NCBI RefSeq assembly: GCF_030123065.1
Contig: NZ_CP126093.1
Location: 3,600,001 to 3,664,000 of the forward strand
Direction: 5' to 3'
DNA length: 64,000 nucleotides
Source of the DNA: Neobacillus sp. DY30
GTDB lineage: Bacteria > Bacillota > Bacilli > Bacillales > Cytobacillaceae
The notes below the pieces were generated by a model. It ran no database searches. It saw only the letters and a list, made by a program, of their open reading frames with translations, and had not been told where the DNA came from. The translations under genes were made by a program, and so were the position numbers. Numbering within the stretch: position 1 is the stretch's first letter; each line of letters opens with the position of its first letter. Positions 23,618 to 33,045 of this stretch are shown one piece after another.

Positions 23618-24571
23618 ATGAAAAAAATTGTCGTAACCGGGGTAGCAGGCTTTCTTGGATCACATCTAGCTAAAGATCTTATAGATCAAGGCCATGAGGT
23701 TATAGGGATTGATAATCTTTCGAGTGGAAAAATAAAAAATATTATGGAGCTTAATAAAAAGAAATTTACCTTCATTAATATTGATGTTTGTTCGGATGAA
23801 TTATTATTGAATCCACAATTCAATAACATTGATGAAATTTACCACTTAGCTTCACTAGCATCGCCAAAATACTATCAAGCTCTTCCTCTCGAAACGATAA
23901 ATGTTAATACACTTGGAACAATCAATATGCTTGAATTAGCAAAACAAAATAGAGCAAAGATCCTTTTTGCCAGTACTAGTGAAGTATATGGAGATCCAGA
24001 AGTAAGCCCCCAGTCAGAAACGTATAAAGGGAATGTCAATACATGGGGACCAAGAGCTTGTTATGATGAATCAAAAAGATTAGGAGAAGTTTATTGCTAC
24101 CTTTATTATTCTTTATTTCAGGTAAAAGTTAGAGTAGTGAGGATTTTTAATACCTACTCAGCAGGTTTAGCTAATGATGATGGAAGAGTGATTTCAAACT
24201 TCGTTACTCAAGCATTAACAGGTAAAGATATAACCGTCTATGGAAGTGGCGAACAAACCAGATCGTTTTGTTATGTAACAGACACGATAAATGGATTTAA
24301 AAAAATGATGGAAAATGAAAATGCTACTGGTGAAATTATTAACATTGGGAATCCAACCGAATACACAATCATTGAGATTGCTCATCTTGTTAAAAAACTT
24401 ACAAATTCTAATAGTAAAATTGTATTTCTCCCACTGCCTGAAGATGATCCTCAACAAAGAAAACCAAATATTCAAAAAGCAAAAAGACTTTTAAATTGGG
24501 AACCAACAGTTCCTATTGAGGAAGGTCTGAAATTGACTATAGAGATGTATAAAGAGAAATTAGGAAAATAA
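23618..24571 (+). CDS. UDP-glucuronate decarboxylase (UDP-xylose synthase) or related NAD epimerase
   Basis: 317 residues, extended SDR. GVAGFLGSHLAKDLIDQG is the NAD loop; HLASLASPKYYQALPLETI, STSEVYGDPEVSPQSE and YDESKRLGEVYCYLYY (catalytic YxxxK) are typical of UXS proteins, as is VRIFNTYSAGLANDDGRVIS. The predicted reaction is UDP-glucuronate to UDP-xylose plus CO2. I start at ATG 23618, before KKIVVTGV; the longer frame adds an unrelated 18 residues. The next gene makes UDP-glucuronate, which supports the call. Confidence 0.8.
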   Translation: MKKIVVTGVAGFLGSHLAKDLIDQGHEVIGIDNLSSGKIKNIMELNKKKFTFINIDVCSDELLLNPQFNNIDEIYHLASLASPKYYQALPLETINVNTLGTINMLELAKQNRAKILFASTSEVYGDPEVSPQSETYKGNVNTWGPRACYDESKRLGEVYCYLYYSLFQVKVRVVRIFNTYSAGLANDDGRVISNFVTQALTGKDITVYGSGEQTRSFCYVTDTINGFKKMMENENATGEIINIGNPTEYTIIEIAHLVKKLTNSNSKIVFLPLPEDDPQQRKPNIQKAKRLLNWEPTVPIEEGLKLTIEMYKEKLGK

Positions 24572-24623
24572 TCAGTTTTTTATGTTGATAGTTTCTTAGA
24601 TGATTAGAATAATTAATTCTTAG

Positions 24624-24652
24624 ATCGTTAGAATTAATATAACGATTTTTTT
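24624..24652 (+). terminator. Terminator after the UXS gene
   Basis: ATCGTT and AACGAT form a short stem around 11 nt and are followed by seven T residues. The stem is short, so the call is moderate. Confidence 0.5.
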
Positions 24653-24732
24653 GAACCAACTTTTAAAACGTTAAACTGTTATGTAATAACAACATAAGAA
24701 TTGAAACAACCTAGAATGAAAGGGTTAGATAA

Positions 24733-26049
24733 TTGATGCGAAATCTTTCTGTTATTGGTACAGGCTATGTTGGTCTTGTAACAGGTGTATGTCTGTCTGA
24801 AATTGGACATCATGTAATTTGTATTGATGTGGATGAAGAAAAAGTAAAAAATATGAAAGCTGGAATCCCGCCTATTTTTGAGCCGGGTTTAGAAGAATTA
24901 ATGATCAAAAATATTAATAATGGTCGACTTCAGTTTACAACTGACTATGGTGAAGGATTAAAAAAAGCAGAAGTTATTTATATTACAGTAGGTACTCCTC
25001 AAAATATTGATGGATCAGCTGATTTAAAATACATTAAGCAGGTAGCCAGAGAGATTGGCTTACATTTAACTCATGATGCCATTATAGCAACTAAAAGTAC
25101 CGTTCCTATTGGAACAAATGAACTTGTTTATAAAATAATTCAAGAAAATTTGAAAGAAAACGTCCAAGTTGATATTGTTTCTAATCCGGAATTTTTACGA
25201 GAAGGATTTGCTATCCATGATACTTTCCATAATGATCGAACAGTAATTGGTACCAACCAAGATCGTGCAGCAAAAATCATGGCAGAAATAAACAAACCTT
25301 TCAATGTCCCTATATTCATTACAGATATTCGAAGTGCTGAAATGATAAAATATGCATCAAATGCTTTTCTTGCAACAAAAATTAGCTTCATTAATGAAAT
25401 TGCCTTAATTTGTGAAAAAATAGGTGCCAACGTTGAAGATGTCGCTTATGGTATGGGACAGGACTCTCGAATAGGTCCCAAGTTTTTAGATGCGGGGATT
25501 GGTTACGGGGGATCATGTTTTCCTAAAGATTCTATTGCTCTTGTTCGAGTGGCAGAGAATGTCAATCATTCTTTTAAAATCCTCAACTCTGTAATCGATG
25601 TGAATAATAAGCAAAAACTGTTACTTGTCGAAAAAGCAAAAGAACGATTTGGAAGTCTAAAAGGAAAAAAATGTGCAATGTTAGGACTTGCCTTTAAACC
25701 AAATACAGATGATGTTCGTGAATCTGCTTGTATCTATATTTCAAAACGATTAATTGATGAGGGAGCAGAGGTTTCTGCTTATGATCCAATCGCTATTGAG
25801 AATGCTAAAAAAATATTGGATTCAAAAGTTAAGTATGGTGCAAACATGGAGGAAACCCTTCAAGATGCTGATTTTGTTTTCATTTTAACTGACTGGAAAG
25901 AATTTATTGATTTTCCATTAGATAAATTTTCAAGTTTAATGAAATTTCCTATTATCTTTGATGGACGAAATTGCTATAAATTAGAAGATGTGAAACAATA
26001 TCCTATTGAATATCACTCTATTGGCAGAGCGAGTATTATCAATAAATAA
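24733..26049 (+). CDS. ugd: UDP-glucose 6-dehydrogenase
   Basis: 438 residues. N-terminal Rossmann motif SVIGTGYVGLVTGVCLSEIG; YITVGTPQNIDGSADL; STVPIGTNE; SNPEFLREGFAIHD; the catalytic cysteine in GIGYGGSCFPKDS (about 260); and the C-terminal LGLAFKPNTDDVRES. It oxidises UDP-glucose to UDP-glucuronate in two steps. AAAGGG is 8 nt from TTG 24733 or 11 nt from ATG 24736; either could be the start. With the preceding UXS gene it gives a UDP-Glc to UDP-GlcA to UDP-Xyl route for the glycan locus. Confidence 0.93.
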   Translation: MMRNLSVIGTGYVGLVTGVCLSEIGHHVICIDVDEEKVKNMKAGIPPIFEPGLEELMIKNINNGRLQFTTDYGEGLKKAEVIYITVGTPQNIDGSADLKYIKQVAREIGLHLTHDAIIATKSTVPIGTNELVYKIIQENLKENVQVDIVSNPEFLREGFAIHDTFHNDRTVIGTNQDRAAKIMAEINKPFNVPIFITDIRSAEMIKYASNAFLATKISFINEIALICEKIGANVEDVAYGMGQDSRIGPKFLDAGIGYGGSCFPKDSIALVRVAENVNHSFKILNSVIDVNNKQKLLLVEKAKERFGSLKGKKCAMLGLAFKPNTDDVRESACIYISKRLIDEGAEVSAYDPIAIENAKKILDSKVKYGANMEETLQDADFVFILTDWKEFIDFPLDKFSSLMKFPIIFDGRNCYKLEDVKQYPIEYHSIGRASIINK

Positions 26050-26186
26050 TATAACATTACCTGAAGTGATACCTATTAAGAAACCCTCTAACAAATAAAC
26101 CTCCTATAGAATTATTTACTCCTAACAAATAGTAACTTCATATAAGTGATGCAAAATTAGATATAAAGCTTTCAATCAATATAGAT

Positions 26187-26250
26187 AAAAGTACCCTATA
26201 GAGTAGATACTTTAGAAAAGACTATTCTATAGGGTACTTTTATTTTTTAT
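26187..26250. terminator. Bidirectional terminator between ugd and galE
   Basis: AAAAGTACCCTATAGAGTAG pairs with CTATTCTATAGGGTACTTTT over a ~15-nt loop. It is followed by ATTTTTT on the plus strand and by T-rich sequence on the minus strand. It serves both converging genes. Confidence 0.8.
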
Positions 26251-26259
26251 GCTGACTGC

Positions 26260-27243
26260 TTAATAGCCGTATGGATGAGATGTATGCCAATTCCAAGCGG
26301 TATTGACAATGTCTTCCAAAGTATAAACCGGCCGCCAATTTAACTCTTTTCTTATTTTTTCATAATTAGCAACTAAATATGCCGGATCCCCAGTTCTACC
26401 AGGTGAAATAACAATGTTTGCTTTATTCCCCGTGACTCGCTCACACATTTTAATTACTTCCAGCACCGAATATCCTTTGCCATTGCCAAGGTTATAAATT
26501 AATGCTTGATTTTCTCGAGTGGCAAACAAATGCTCTAATGCTCGGATATGCGCGTCCGCTAAATCAAGTACATGAATATAATCGCGGACACAGGTGCCGT
26601 CATTTGTTCCATAGTTGTCACCAAAAATTTCAACACTCGATTTCTTTCCGAGTAAATGCAAGAGAACATTTGGAATTAAATGTGATTCAGGTGTATGATC
26701 TTCACCAATTTCACCCTCAGGATCTGCACCGGCAGCATTAAAATAACGTAAGACAATATAGGAGAGACCATACGCTTTACTGAAATCCGATAAAATTTGT
26801 TCGACCATTAACTTCGAATGACCATACGGATTAATAGGCTTTGTAGGACAGTTCTCATCGATTCTCTCAGCGATTGGGATTCCGTAGGTTGCACATGTTG
26901 AGGAAAAGATAAACTTCGTTACATTATGAAGAATCATTTGTCTTAATAATAATAAAGTCGCTGCAACATTATTCTCATAATAAATAAAAGGTTTCACGAC
27001 AGATTCACCCACTAGACAATGAGCGGCCAAATGCATTACCCCTTCAATTTTGTAGGTTGTAAAAATATGAGTTAATAGTGACTCGTCACGAATATCCCCT
27101 TGGATAAAATCAGCACGTGAATCAACAGCCTTACGGTGACCAGTCGATAAATTATCCAAGACAATAACTTGATGTTTTCGGTTTAGAAGTTCCTTAACCA
27201 CATGACTGCCGATATATCCTGCTCCACCGACTATTAAAATCAT
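26260..27243 (-). CDS. galE: UDP-glucose 4-epimerase
   Basis: 327 residues. ILIVGGAGYIGSHVVKELLN (NAD loop), HLAAHCLVGESV, SSTCATYGIP, catalytic INPYGHSKLMVEQIL, LRYFNAAGADPEGEIGE and CVRDYIHVLDLADAH are GalE signatures. It interconverts UDP-glucose and UDP-galactose for surface polysaccharide. Monocistronic, converging on ugd. 27244-27601 holds no gene; a modest hairpin (AGTCCCGCC / GGCAAGGACT) lies at about 27509-27536. Confidence 0.93.
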   Translation of the reverse strand: MILIVGGAGYIGSHVVKELLNRKHQVIVLDNLSTGHRKAVDSRADFIQGDIRDESLLTHIFTTYKIEGVMHLAAHCLVGESVVKPFIYYENNVAATLLLLRQMILHNVTKFIFSSTCATYGIPIAERIDENCPTKPINPYGHSKLMVEQILSDFSKAYGLSYIVLRYFNAAGADPEGEIGEDHTPESHLIPNVLLHLLGKKSSVEIFGDNYGTNDGTCVRDYIHVLDLADAHIRALEHLFATRENQALIYNLGNGKGYSVLEVIKMCERVTGNKANIVISPGRTGDPAYLVANYEKIRKELNWRPVYTLEDIVNTAWNWHTSHPYGY

Positions 27244-27601
27244 TAAGATTCTCCTTTTCTAGGAAATTAGCTTTTTCCTTTTTTGTGTTTTTAGGCATAT
27301 TAAATTTATAACCTCATTTAGCCACATGTTGGCACTGGCCTTACGTGTTTATTTAGGGAGAATGAATTTCCATTACTATTGTTAGATGAAGTATATCGAA
27401 AACTCTTTTATAGAAAGTGAATCAAACTGTTCTAATTTGATAAAAACCCACCCCAAGCAAATTTTTTTATAAAATTGGATAAAGTGAATCTCCAGTAATC
27501 GACAAATAGTCCCGCCCTTTATAAAGGCAAGGACTTAAAATCCGATAAAGGAAGGTATAAATAATAAACACTGCTCCAGAGCAAAATAAGCTATAAAAAT
27601 A

Positions 27602-28327
27602 TTATTCTTCAGCATCAAAATTTTTATTAACCAAATGTTTAAAATTTGAAGTTTTTTCTATGACTATACTTCTATTTTTTAAGATTCTGTTAGATTTTTT
27701 ATAAGTGTGATCTAGTTTTGCTCTCCTAATGTATACATAATTATACCTGCTGGTTGTATATATTTTGATATTTCTTCTTTTACAGGTCCTAAGAAATAAC
27801 CTGTCTGTCCCAGTTCCATTTTGCCCGGAGCTTTTCCGTGAAGGAAACTTTATCTCAGGATAAAGATTTTTTCTAAACATAAGTGTACCACCTTTTAGAA
27901 AACTTTTTCCTGCATGATTTTCTTTCCCGTCTTTATAGGTATATAAAGTTAACAGTTGATTATTCTCAAAATACATGAAAGAGACTCCTTTACCAACTAA
28001 CTGGGCGTCAGTCGAATTGAACACTTTCATGGCCTCTGATAAATAAAATGGAGAATAATAGTCATCATCATCAAATTTTGCAACAATATCAAACTTTGAT
28101 CTTTCAATTCCAAAATTCAAGCAGTCTCCTAACGTCTTTTCTTCTGGAAGTTGAAAAACTGTTATATTGTCATATTCCTTAGCTTTTTCTTCCCACATTG
28201 ACCTATTCATATTGTCATTATTTAAAATAATAATTAATTCTTTTTCCTGCCAAAGTTGGGAATTAAAATTATTAAAAACATTCTCGATCATTGTATCTCT
28301 AATCGTACAAGCAATGACTGAAACCAC
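27602..28327 (-). CDS. Family 2 glycosyltransferase
   Basis: 241 residues. VSVIACTIRDTMIENVFNNF, ELIIILNNDNMNRSMWEE, and DIVAKFDDDDYYSPFYLSEA, a DDDD metal site near residue 95. FRKNLYPEIKFPSRK and a basic C-terminus follow. The sequence resembles Bacillus glycosyltransferases of spore or teichuronic-type glycans. It is placed between galE and the rfbA remnant, so part of the glycan locus. Confidence 0.78.
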   Translation of the reverse strand: MVSVIACTIRDTMIENVFNNFNSQLWQEKELIIILNNDNMNRSMWEEKAKEYDNITVFQLPEEKTLGDCLNFGIERSKFDIVAKFDDDDYYSPFYLSEAMKVFNSTDAQLVGKGVSFMYFENNQLLTLYTYKDGKENHAGKSFLKGGTLMFRKNLYPEIKFPSRKSSGQNGTGTDRLFLRTCKRRNIKIYTTSRYNYVYIRRAKLDHTYKKSNRILKNRSIVIEKTSNFKHLVNKNFDAEE

Positions 28328-28362
28328 TTTTACACCTCAAAACCATTTATATTTAAACTTTT

Positions 28363-28926
28363 CTACAAAGTCCTACCTTTTAAGTCGGATCTAATTAACC
28401 TAGTTAAATATTCTCCATATTCACTCTTTATTAATGTATGAGCAAGTGTTTTCATTTGTTCTTTCGTAATATACCCTTTGTTATATGCAATCTCTTCAAT
28501 ACAACCAATTTTTATATGGTGTTTTTTTCTATCTCATGAATAAACTGGCATGCATTATATAAGGACGGAGGGCAGGCCTTCTCCGTAAAAAATGTTATCC
28601 CCAAGTATTAATGCGACATGGTCTCTACCGATAAAATTTTCGCCAATAATAAATGCCTGGGCTATCCCTCTAGGAGCAGGTTCTACTTCGTACGTGATTG
28701 TTAATCCTAATTTTGTACCATCCCCTAATAACTCTATAAACCTCTGCTTGTCCTTCAGCAGAGTGATAATGAGAATTTCTTTAATATTAGCCTCCATAAG
28801 AATGGATAACGGATAATAGATCATTGGTTTGTCATGAACAGGCAGCAGCGACTTAGAAATGACCTTTGTTAAAGGACTAAGTCTAGTTCCATTTCCTCCT
28901 GCAATGATAATCCCTTTCAATTTCAC
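28363..28926 (-). pseudogene. rfbA: Glucose-1-phosphate thymidylyltransferase remnant
   Basis: The N-terminal part is clear: [40 protein letters not shown] and [16 protein letters not shown]. Then about 100 codons are missing and the frame resumes in the C-terminal part: [15 protein letters not shown], then after a further frameshift IGCIEEIAYNKGYITKEQMK and SEYGEYLTRLIRSDLKG. The middle with the thymidylyl and product sites is gone, so the protein is dead. No rfbB, rfbC or rfbD lies in the window. It shows loss of a dTDP-rhamnose-type step. Confidence 0.88.
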
Positions 28927-29171
28927 TTCTCCCTCCTATTTGGATTCTCTCCAAACTTTTCAGGCCAATCCAAACTGATCCTCATCATAAAATGGTTATA
29001 TAAAGAACATAGTCAAAGAAATTATTTAATAAAAATATATTTTTTATATTTTATTCACTAATACTCTTATTGATTAGGTATTTATCGCTATCAAAACTAG
29101 ATTTTTGACTAAATATGTCTAAAAGATTAAGCAATTAAAACCAATTTGTTTGGTATTTAAAAATAATTCAA

Positions 29172-29200
29172 AAAGGTCCTAACTTTAAGTTAGAACCTTT
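29172..29200. terminator. Orphan hairpin
   Basis: AAAGGTCCTAACTT and AAGTTAGAACCTTT pair with one mismatch. On the minus strand the tail is TTTTTGAATT. No gene ends next to it; it may be left over from a lost gene. The rest of 28927-29328 shows no gene. Confidence 0.45.
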
Positions 29201-29328
29201 AAAATAATAAACAGCTATTCATGTAAATTTCCTATTGGTTGTTAGAATCGATGCTGATGATGCTGGAAGCTTGATTAAATAAAATACTTTAAACTATTAA
29301 ACTGTTTCGCTAACATGAATTAAAACAT

Positions 29329-29357
29329 GACCCAAGTGGTATTTATTCACTTGGGTC
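29329..29357 (-). terminator. Terminator of the purine nucleoside phosphorylase gene
   Basis: GACCCAAGTG and CACTTGGGTC form a perfect 10-bp stem, 12 bp after the stop codon. The minus strand tail is ATGTTTTAATT. Confidence 0.7.
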
Positions 29358-29368
29358 TTTTCTCGCAC

Positions 29369-30187
29369 TTACATTCTAGAAATGGTTTCTTTAACTAGTT
29401 TAATAAATTTCTCTCTTACCATAGCAGCCACTTCAATAACTTCATCATGACTCAAAGGTTGATCAAGAATCCCACATGCCATATTCGTTAAACAGGAAAT
29501 ACCAAGTACTTTCATCCCTCCATGAATCGCTACAATCGCCTCTGGAACAGTTGACATACCAACAGCATCTGCTCCTAATGTTCGAATCATACGAATCTCA
29601 GCGGGAGTTTCGTACGCTGGTCCGCTCCACCAAGCATAAACGCCCTCTTGTAATGTAATGTTTTGTTCTTTTGCTACAGCTGTTGCAATATTGCGTAAGT
29701 CACGATTATATACTTGAGAAACATCAGGGAAACGTGTTCCTAATTCATTATTATTTGGCCCTATCAATGGATTCGTGCCGACTAAATTAATATGATCTGT
29801 AATTAACATTAAATCTCCAGGCTTGAAACTTGTATTAATCGCACCGCATGCATTTGTGATAAGTAGATTCTCTACCCCCAGCGCCTTCATAACACGTACT
29901 GGAAAAGTCACTTCAGCTAAAGTAAAGCCTTCATAATAATGAAAACGTCCCTTCATCACCACGACCGTTTTTCCCATTAATTCCCCGATCACTAATTCGT
30001 TTGCATGGCCGACTGCTTCCGATTTTGCGAAGTGTGGAATCTCGCTATAAGGAATTGTGAAAGGATTTGCAATTTCGTCTGCAAGCGTTCCTAGTCCCGA
30101 TCCTAAAATCATCCCAATCGTTGGGCGATAGTCAGTCTTACTCATGATGAAATCTCTAGCTTCTAAAATATCTTGTATTTTATGCAT
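29369..30187 (-). CDS. pupG: Purine-nucleoside phosphorylase (trimeric, PupG/PunA type)
   Basis: 272 residues. Phosphate-binding TIGMILGSGLGTLADEI (about 24-40), PHFAKSEAVGHANELVIGEL, VVVMKGRFHYYEGFTLAEVT, the central LLITNACGAINTSFKPGDLM, and the purine-site region GVYAWWSGPAYETPAEIRMI with GADAVGMSTVPEAIVA. It cleaves guanosine and inosine with phosphate for purine salvage. A good GGAG precedes the ATG. It stands alone here rather than behind a drm gene as in B. subtilis. Confidence 0.92.
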   Translation of the reverse strand: MHKIQDILEARDFIMSKTDYRPTIGMILGSGLGTLADEIANPFTIPYSEIPHFAKSEAVGHANELVIGELMGKTVVVMKGRFHYYEGFTLAEVTFPVRVMKALGVENLLITNACGAINTSFKPGDLMLITDHINLVGTNPLIGPNNNELGTRFPDVSQVYNRDLRNIATAVAKEQNITLQEGVYAWWSGPAYETPAEIRMIRTLGADAVGMSTVPEAIVAIHGGMKVLGISCLTNMACGILDQPLSHDEVIEVAAMVREKFIKLVKETISRM

Positions 30188-30426
30188 AAAAAATATCTCC
30201 TTTTTTGCAATTTATAAAGAAAGTGTAATTGATTTTGCTGCTATTGTAAATGACTAAAAACCATTTTGAAAAAAAGTTCATTAGGTTCCTTCTTTTAAAT
30301 ACTGTTAATCACTATTTTCATGCCCCTCTTTTTTTCAAAAATTAAATAAGATTTGGTTACTATCTTCTCCTTTATAAACAAATCAGATAAAATATAAACA
30401 ACCCTTAGTCATTTTGGAGGAATTAT

Positions 30427-31644
30427 ATGTTAAAGCAATTTGCAGGCTTAACATCACCTAAAATAAAGAGCCTAAAACTTTTATATAGCTTAGTTCGTAA
30501 GTTAGGACCAGTCAGGATTAATACCCTCACTGAATTAACTGGATACAAACATGTAACCTGTACGCGTTTACTTGACGAACTAGTTCAGGAAGGACTTATT
30601 TACGATAGTGGAATTGGGGAGTCAAGTGGTGGACGTAAACCATTAATGTATGTTATAAACCCTGACCCCTATTATCTAATCGGCGTAGAAATCACCAACT
30701 TATACACCACCGTGCTGCTCCTTGATTTAAAACTAGAGATCATAGATGTTGAAAAACTAAAGATGGATTCGCAATGCACTGGAGAGTACACCTTAAATTT
30801 TGTTTCCCAATGTGTCGATGAACTTCTGTCCAGACACCAAATACAAAGAGAGAAATTGCTGGGAATTGGAATTGGTGTTCTTGACCCAATTGATAAAGAA
30901 ACTGGTGTTATAATTAATCCGAATTTGTTTCCTGCAGGCGGCTGGGATAACCTTAACATTGTTGACTATTTACAACAAAATAATCATACTAAAGTAATGA
31001 TTGATAATGGAACAAATCTTGCAGCTTTAGCGGAGTACCGTAAAAACTACTGGAAAGAAACAGAGAATTTAGTTTTTGTTTCTAGTGACATGGGAATTCG
31101 TTGTGGTACCATCTTACAAGGTAGATTGGTTCGTAATAAAATAGAGATGGATGAAGCCCTTGGCCATATGGTGGTGGATATACATGGACCGCGATGCTCA
31201 TGCGGATCGTATGGTTGCCTGCAAACCTATAGCAGCTTGCCAGCCATCCGTAATGAGGTAGTCCGTCGAATGAAGCGTGGGCATGTTTCTATTCTTCAAG
31301 AAAATGTGAACGATGTAGAAGATATCGATTATCATCATATTTTAAATGCTCTAGAGCAAGAAGACACTCTTTGTCTAGAGGTTGTAAAGGATGCAGCTTA
31401 TTATTTTGGTATCGGTCTAAGTAATCTCATTTTCCTTTTACGACCGGATTTCGTTGTCTGCGGGGGAACCTTGGTGCCGAAGCCACTTTTTTATGAAGTG
31501 GTCTCTGAAACAGCGCATAATCGACTCATGCATTTTCCAAATAGTGATGTTCAGATTATAAAATCATCAGCAGCATATAACATCGTAGCACAGGGAGCTG
31601 GATGTATGGTTCTGGATTTTTTCACTGAAGAGATTCTGCCATGA
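30427..31644 (+). CDS. ROK family transcriptional regulator / sugar kinase-like protein
   Basis: 405 residues. An N-terminal winged helix-turn-helix (LKLLYSLVRKLGPVRINTLT to HVTCTRLLDELVQEGLIYDS, about 15-60) precedes a ROK domain: LIGVEITNLYTTVLLLDLK, GIGIGVLDPIDKETGVI, and the zinc motif GPRCSCGSYGCLQTY (about 257-270). Such NagC/XylR-type proteins repress sugar genes. Its target is not evident; the adjacent EamA gene is a candidate. AGGAATTAT lies before ATG. A terminator follows. Confidence 0.85.
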   Translation: MLKQFAGLTSPKIKSLKLLYSLVRKLGPVRINTLTELTGYKHVTCTRLLDELVQEGLIYDSGIGESSGGRKPLMYVINPDPYYLIGVEITNLYTTVLLLDLKLEIIDVEKLKMDSQCTGEYTLNFVSQCVDELLSRHQIQREKLLGIGIGVLDPIDKETGVIINPNLFPAGGWDNLNIVDYLQQNNHTKVMIDNGTNLAALAEYRKNYWKETENLVFVSSDMGIRCGTILQGRLVRNKIEMDEALGHMVVDIHGPRCSCGSYGCLQTYSSLPAIRNEVVRRMKRGHVSILQENVNDVEDIDYHHILNALEQEDTLCLEVVKDAAYYFGIGLSNLIFLLRPDFVVCGGTLVPKPLFYEVVSETAHNRLMHFPNSDVQIIKSSAAYNIVAQGAGCMVLDFFTEEILP

Positions 31645-31750
31645 AAAGTTGTGGATTGACATTCATTGTGAATCGATTTAGAATAAACAAAGTAAATTGA
31701 ATCAATAAAAAAATTTGTTAGTGGACTTTTCTAGAGACATCTCTATTTTC

Positions 31751-31782
31751 GCCACACAGCTGTTATAGCTGTGTGGCTTTTT
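31751..31782 (+). terminator. Terminator of the ROK gene
   Basis: GCCACACAGC and GCTGTGTGGC form a perfect 10-bp stem around TGTTATA, followed by TTTTT. Confidence 0.85.
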
Positions 31783-31814
31783 ATGTTTTATAGAATGAAA
31801 GGGGTATTTAAAAA

Positions 31815-32726
31815 ATGAAAACTTGGCATTACGCACTACTTGTTTTACTTGGGGGATGCAGCTACGGTGCATTATCAACTTTTGTGAAGTTAGCTTATTC
31901 TGCTGGGTTTACCAGCTCAGCCGTGACAGGAAGTCAATTCTTAATGGGGACTCTCTTAATCTGGATCGCCGCTCTCTTTTCGAAAAAGAAAAAACTAACA
32001 CTTCCAAAAATAGGAAAATTACTGTTATCGGGGATTCCACTTGGATTAACAAGTCTATTTTATTACCAATCACTGCAATCACTTAACGCTTCTCTTGCGA
32101 TCATTTTTTTATTTCAATTTGTCTGGATTGGAAGTTTATTTGAATGGTTTTTTTATAAAAGGAAACCAACTATGGGAAAGATTGTCTCCATAGCTATTCT
32201 GGTGATTGGTTCTATCCTTGCCTCAGGAATTATTGCTGAAGGCAGCGGAGGAATGACATGGCAAGGTACCATTTGGGGAATGCTTTCTGCGCTAACCTAT
32301 ACCACCTTTATCTTTCTAAGCAGTAGTGTGGAAAAGGATACACCGGTTGTGCAAAAAAGTGCCCTATTCACCACTGGAGGCATGATTACCGTGTTCCTTC
32401 TAAGTCCGCCAACCGATTTATTACATTTACCGGTCTTAATAGAAATTGCACCGTACGGTTTTTATCTAGGTTTATTAGGAGTAGTCTTACCGCCAATCCT
32501 ATTTACCATCGGCATGCCACATATCGGACCAGGTCTTGGGACCATTTTAACATCTGCTGAACTCCCTATTGCTGTTATTCTATCAGCTCTAGTCTTGACA
32601 GAACAGGTCAGTATGACTCAATGGCTCGGAGTTGCTTTAATATTAGGCGGGATTATAGCGGGAAATCTGAAGATAGCCAAAACTAAGATAAAGCCATCTT
32701 ATTTGGAAAGAGAATCTACATTATAA
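31815..32726 (+). CDS. DMT superfamily transporter (two EamA domains)
   Basis: 303 residues with about ten membrane helices in two EamA repeats. The first starts ALLVLLGGCSYGALSTFVKL; the second is around TWQGTIWGMLSALTYTTFIF and ends LTEQVSMTQWLGVALILGGI. SLNASLAIIFLFQFVWIGSL is a typical helix 4. It is an exporter or importer of small metabolites; the substrate cannot be read. AAAGGGG precedes the ATG. It follows the ROK gene but is separated by a terminator. Confidence 0.88.
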   Translation: MKTWHYALLVLLGGCSYGALSTFVKLAYSAGFTSSAVTGSQFLMGTLLIWIAALFSKKKKLTLPKIGKLLLSGIPLGLTSLFYYQSLQSLNASLAIIFLFQFVWIGSLFEWFFYKRKPTMGKIVSIAILVIGSILASGIIAEGSGGMTWQGTIWGMLSALTYTTFIFLSSSVEKDTPVVQKSALFTTGGMITVFLLSPPTDLLHLPVLIEIAPYGFYLGLLGVVLPPILFTIGMPHIGPGLGTILTSAELPIAVILSALVLTEQVSMTQWLGVALILGGIIAGNLKIAKTKIKPSYLERESTL

Positions 32727-32738
32727 GAATGATATTTA

Positions 32739-32770
32739 GGGGAGGGAAGCTTTTTAGTAAGCCTCCCTCC
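32739..32770 (+). terminator. Terminator of the EamA gene
   Basis: GGGAGGGAAGCTT and AAGCCTCCCTCC pair with mismatches, followed by ATTTATTT. Beyond it, 32771-33045 holds the ktrB upstream region; TTGACT at 32907 with TGATAC 17 bp on is a possible promoter. Confidence 0.6.
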
Positions 32771-33045
32771 ATTTATTTACATATGTTTCTTCTAAATAAC
32801 CTCTATTTTTTCATTAAATCCCCTGCTTACTTCACATCATATCCCTTAAAATGCAAAATCAGGACATTTCCTTGTTCGATAGACGCTCGATTGCTAAAAA
32901 AATTTCTTGACTAAAATTTATCATTATAATGATACAATCACTAATGTTATTGTTATTATAAAGAAATATCTTACAATGTCATTGCTTATACTAGGCATGT
33001 ACACTAAGATGATTTAGTGACAAGAAAATACTAAGAGGTAAAGAA

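Noticed and set aside
12943-28926. Prophage or conjugative origin for the glycan region
   Set aside because: No integrase, structural, relaxase or partition genes were found; gene content is purely glycan synthesis.
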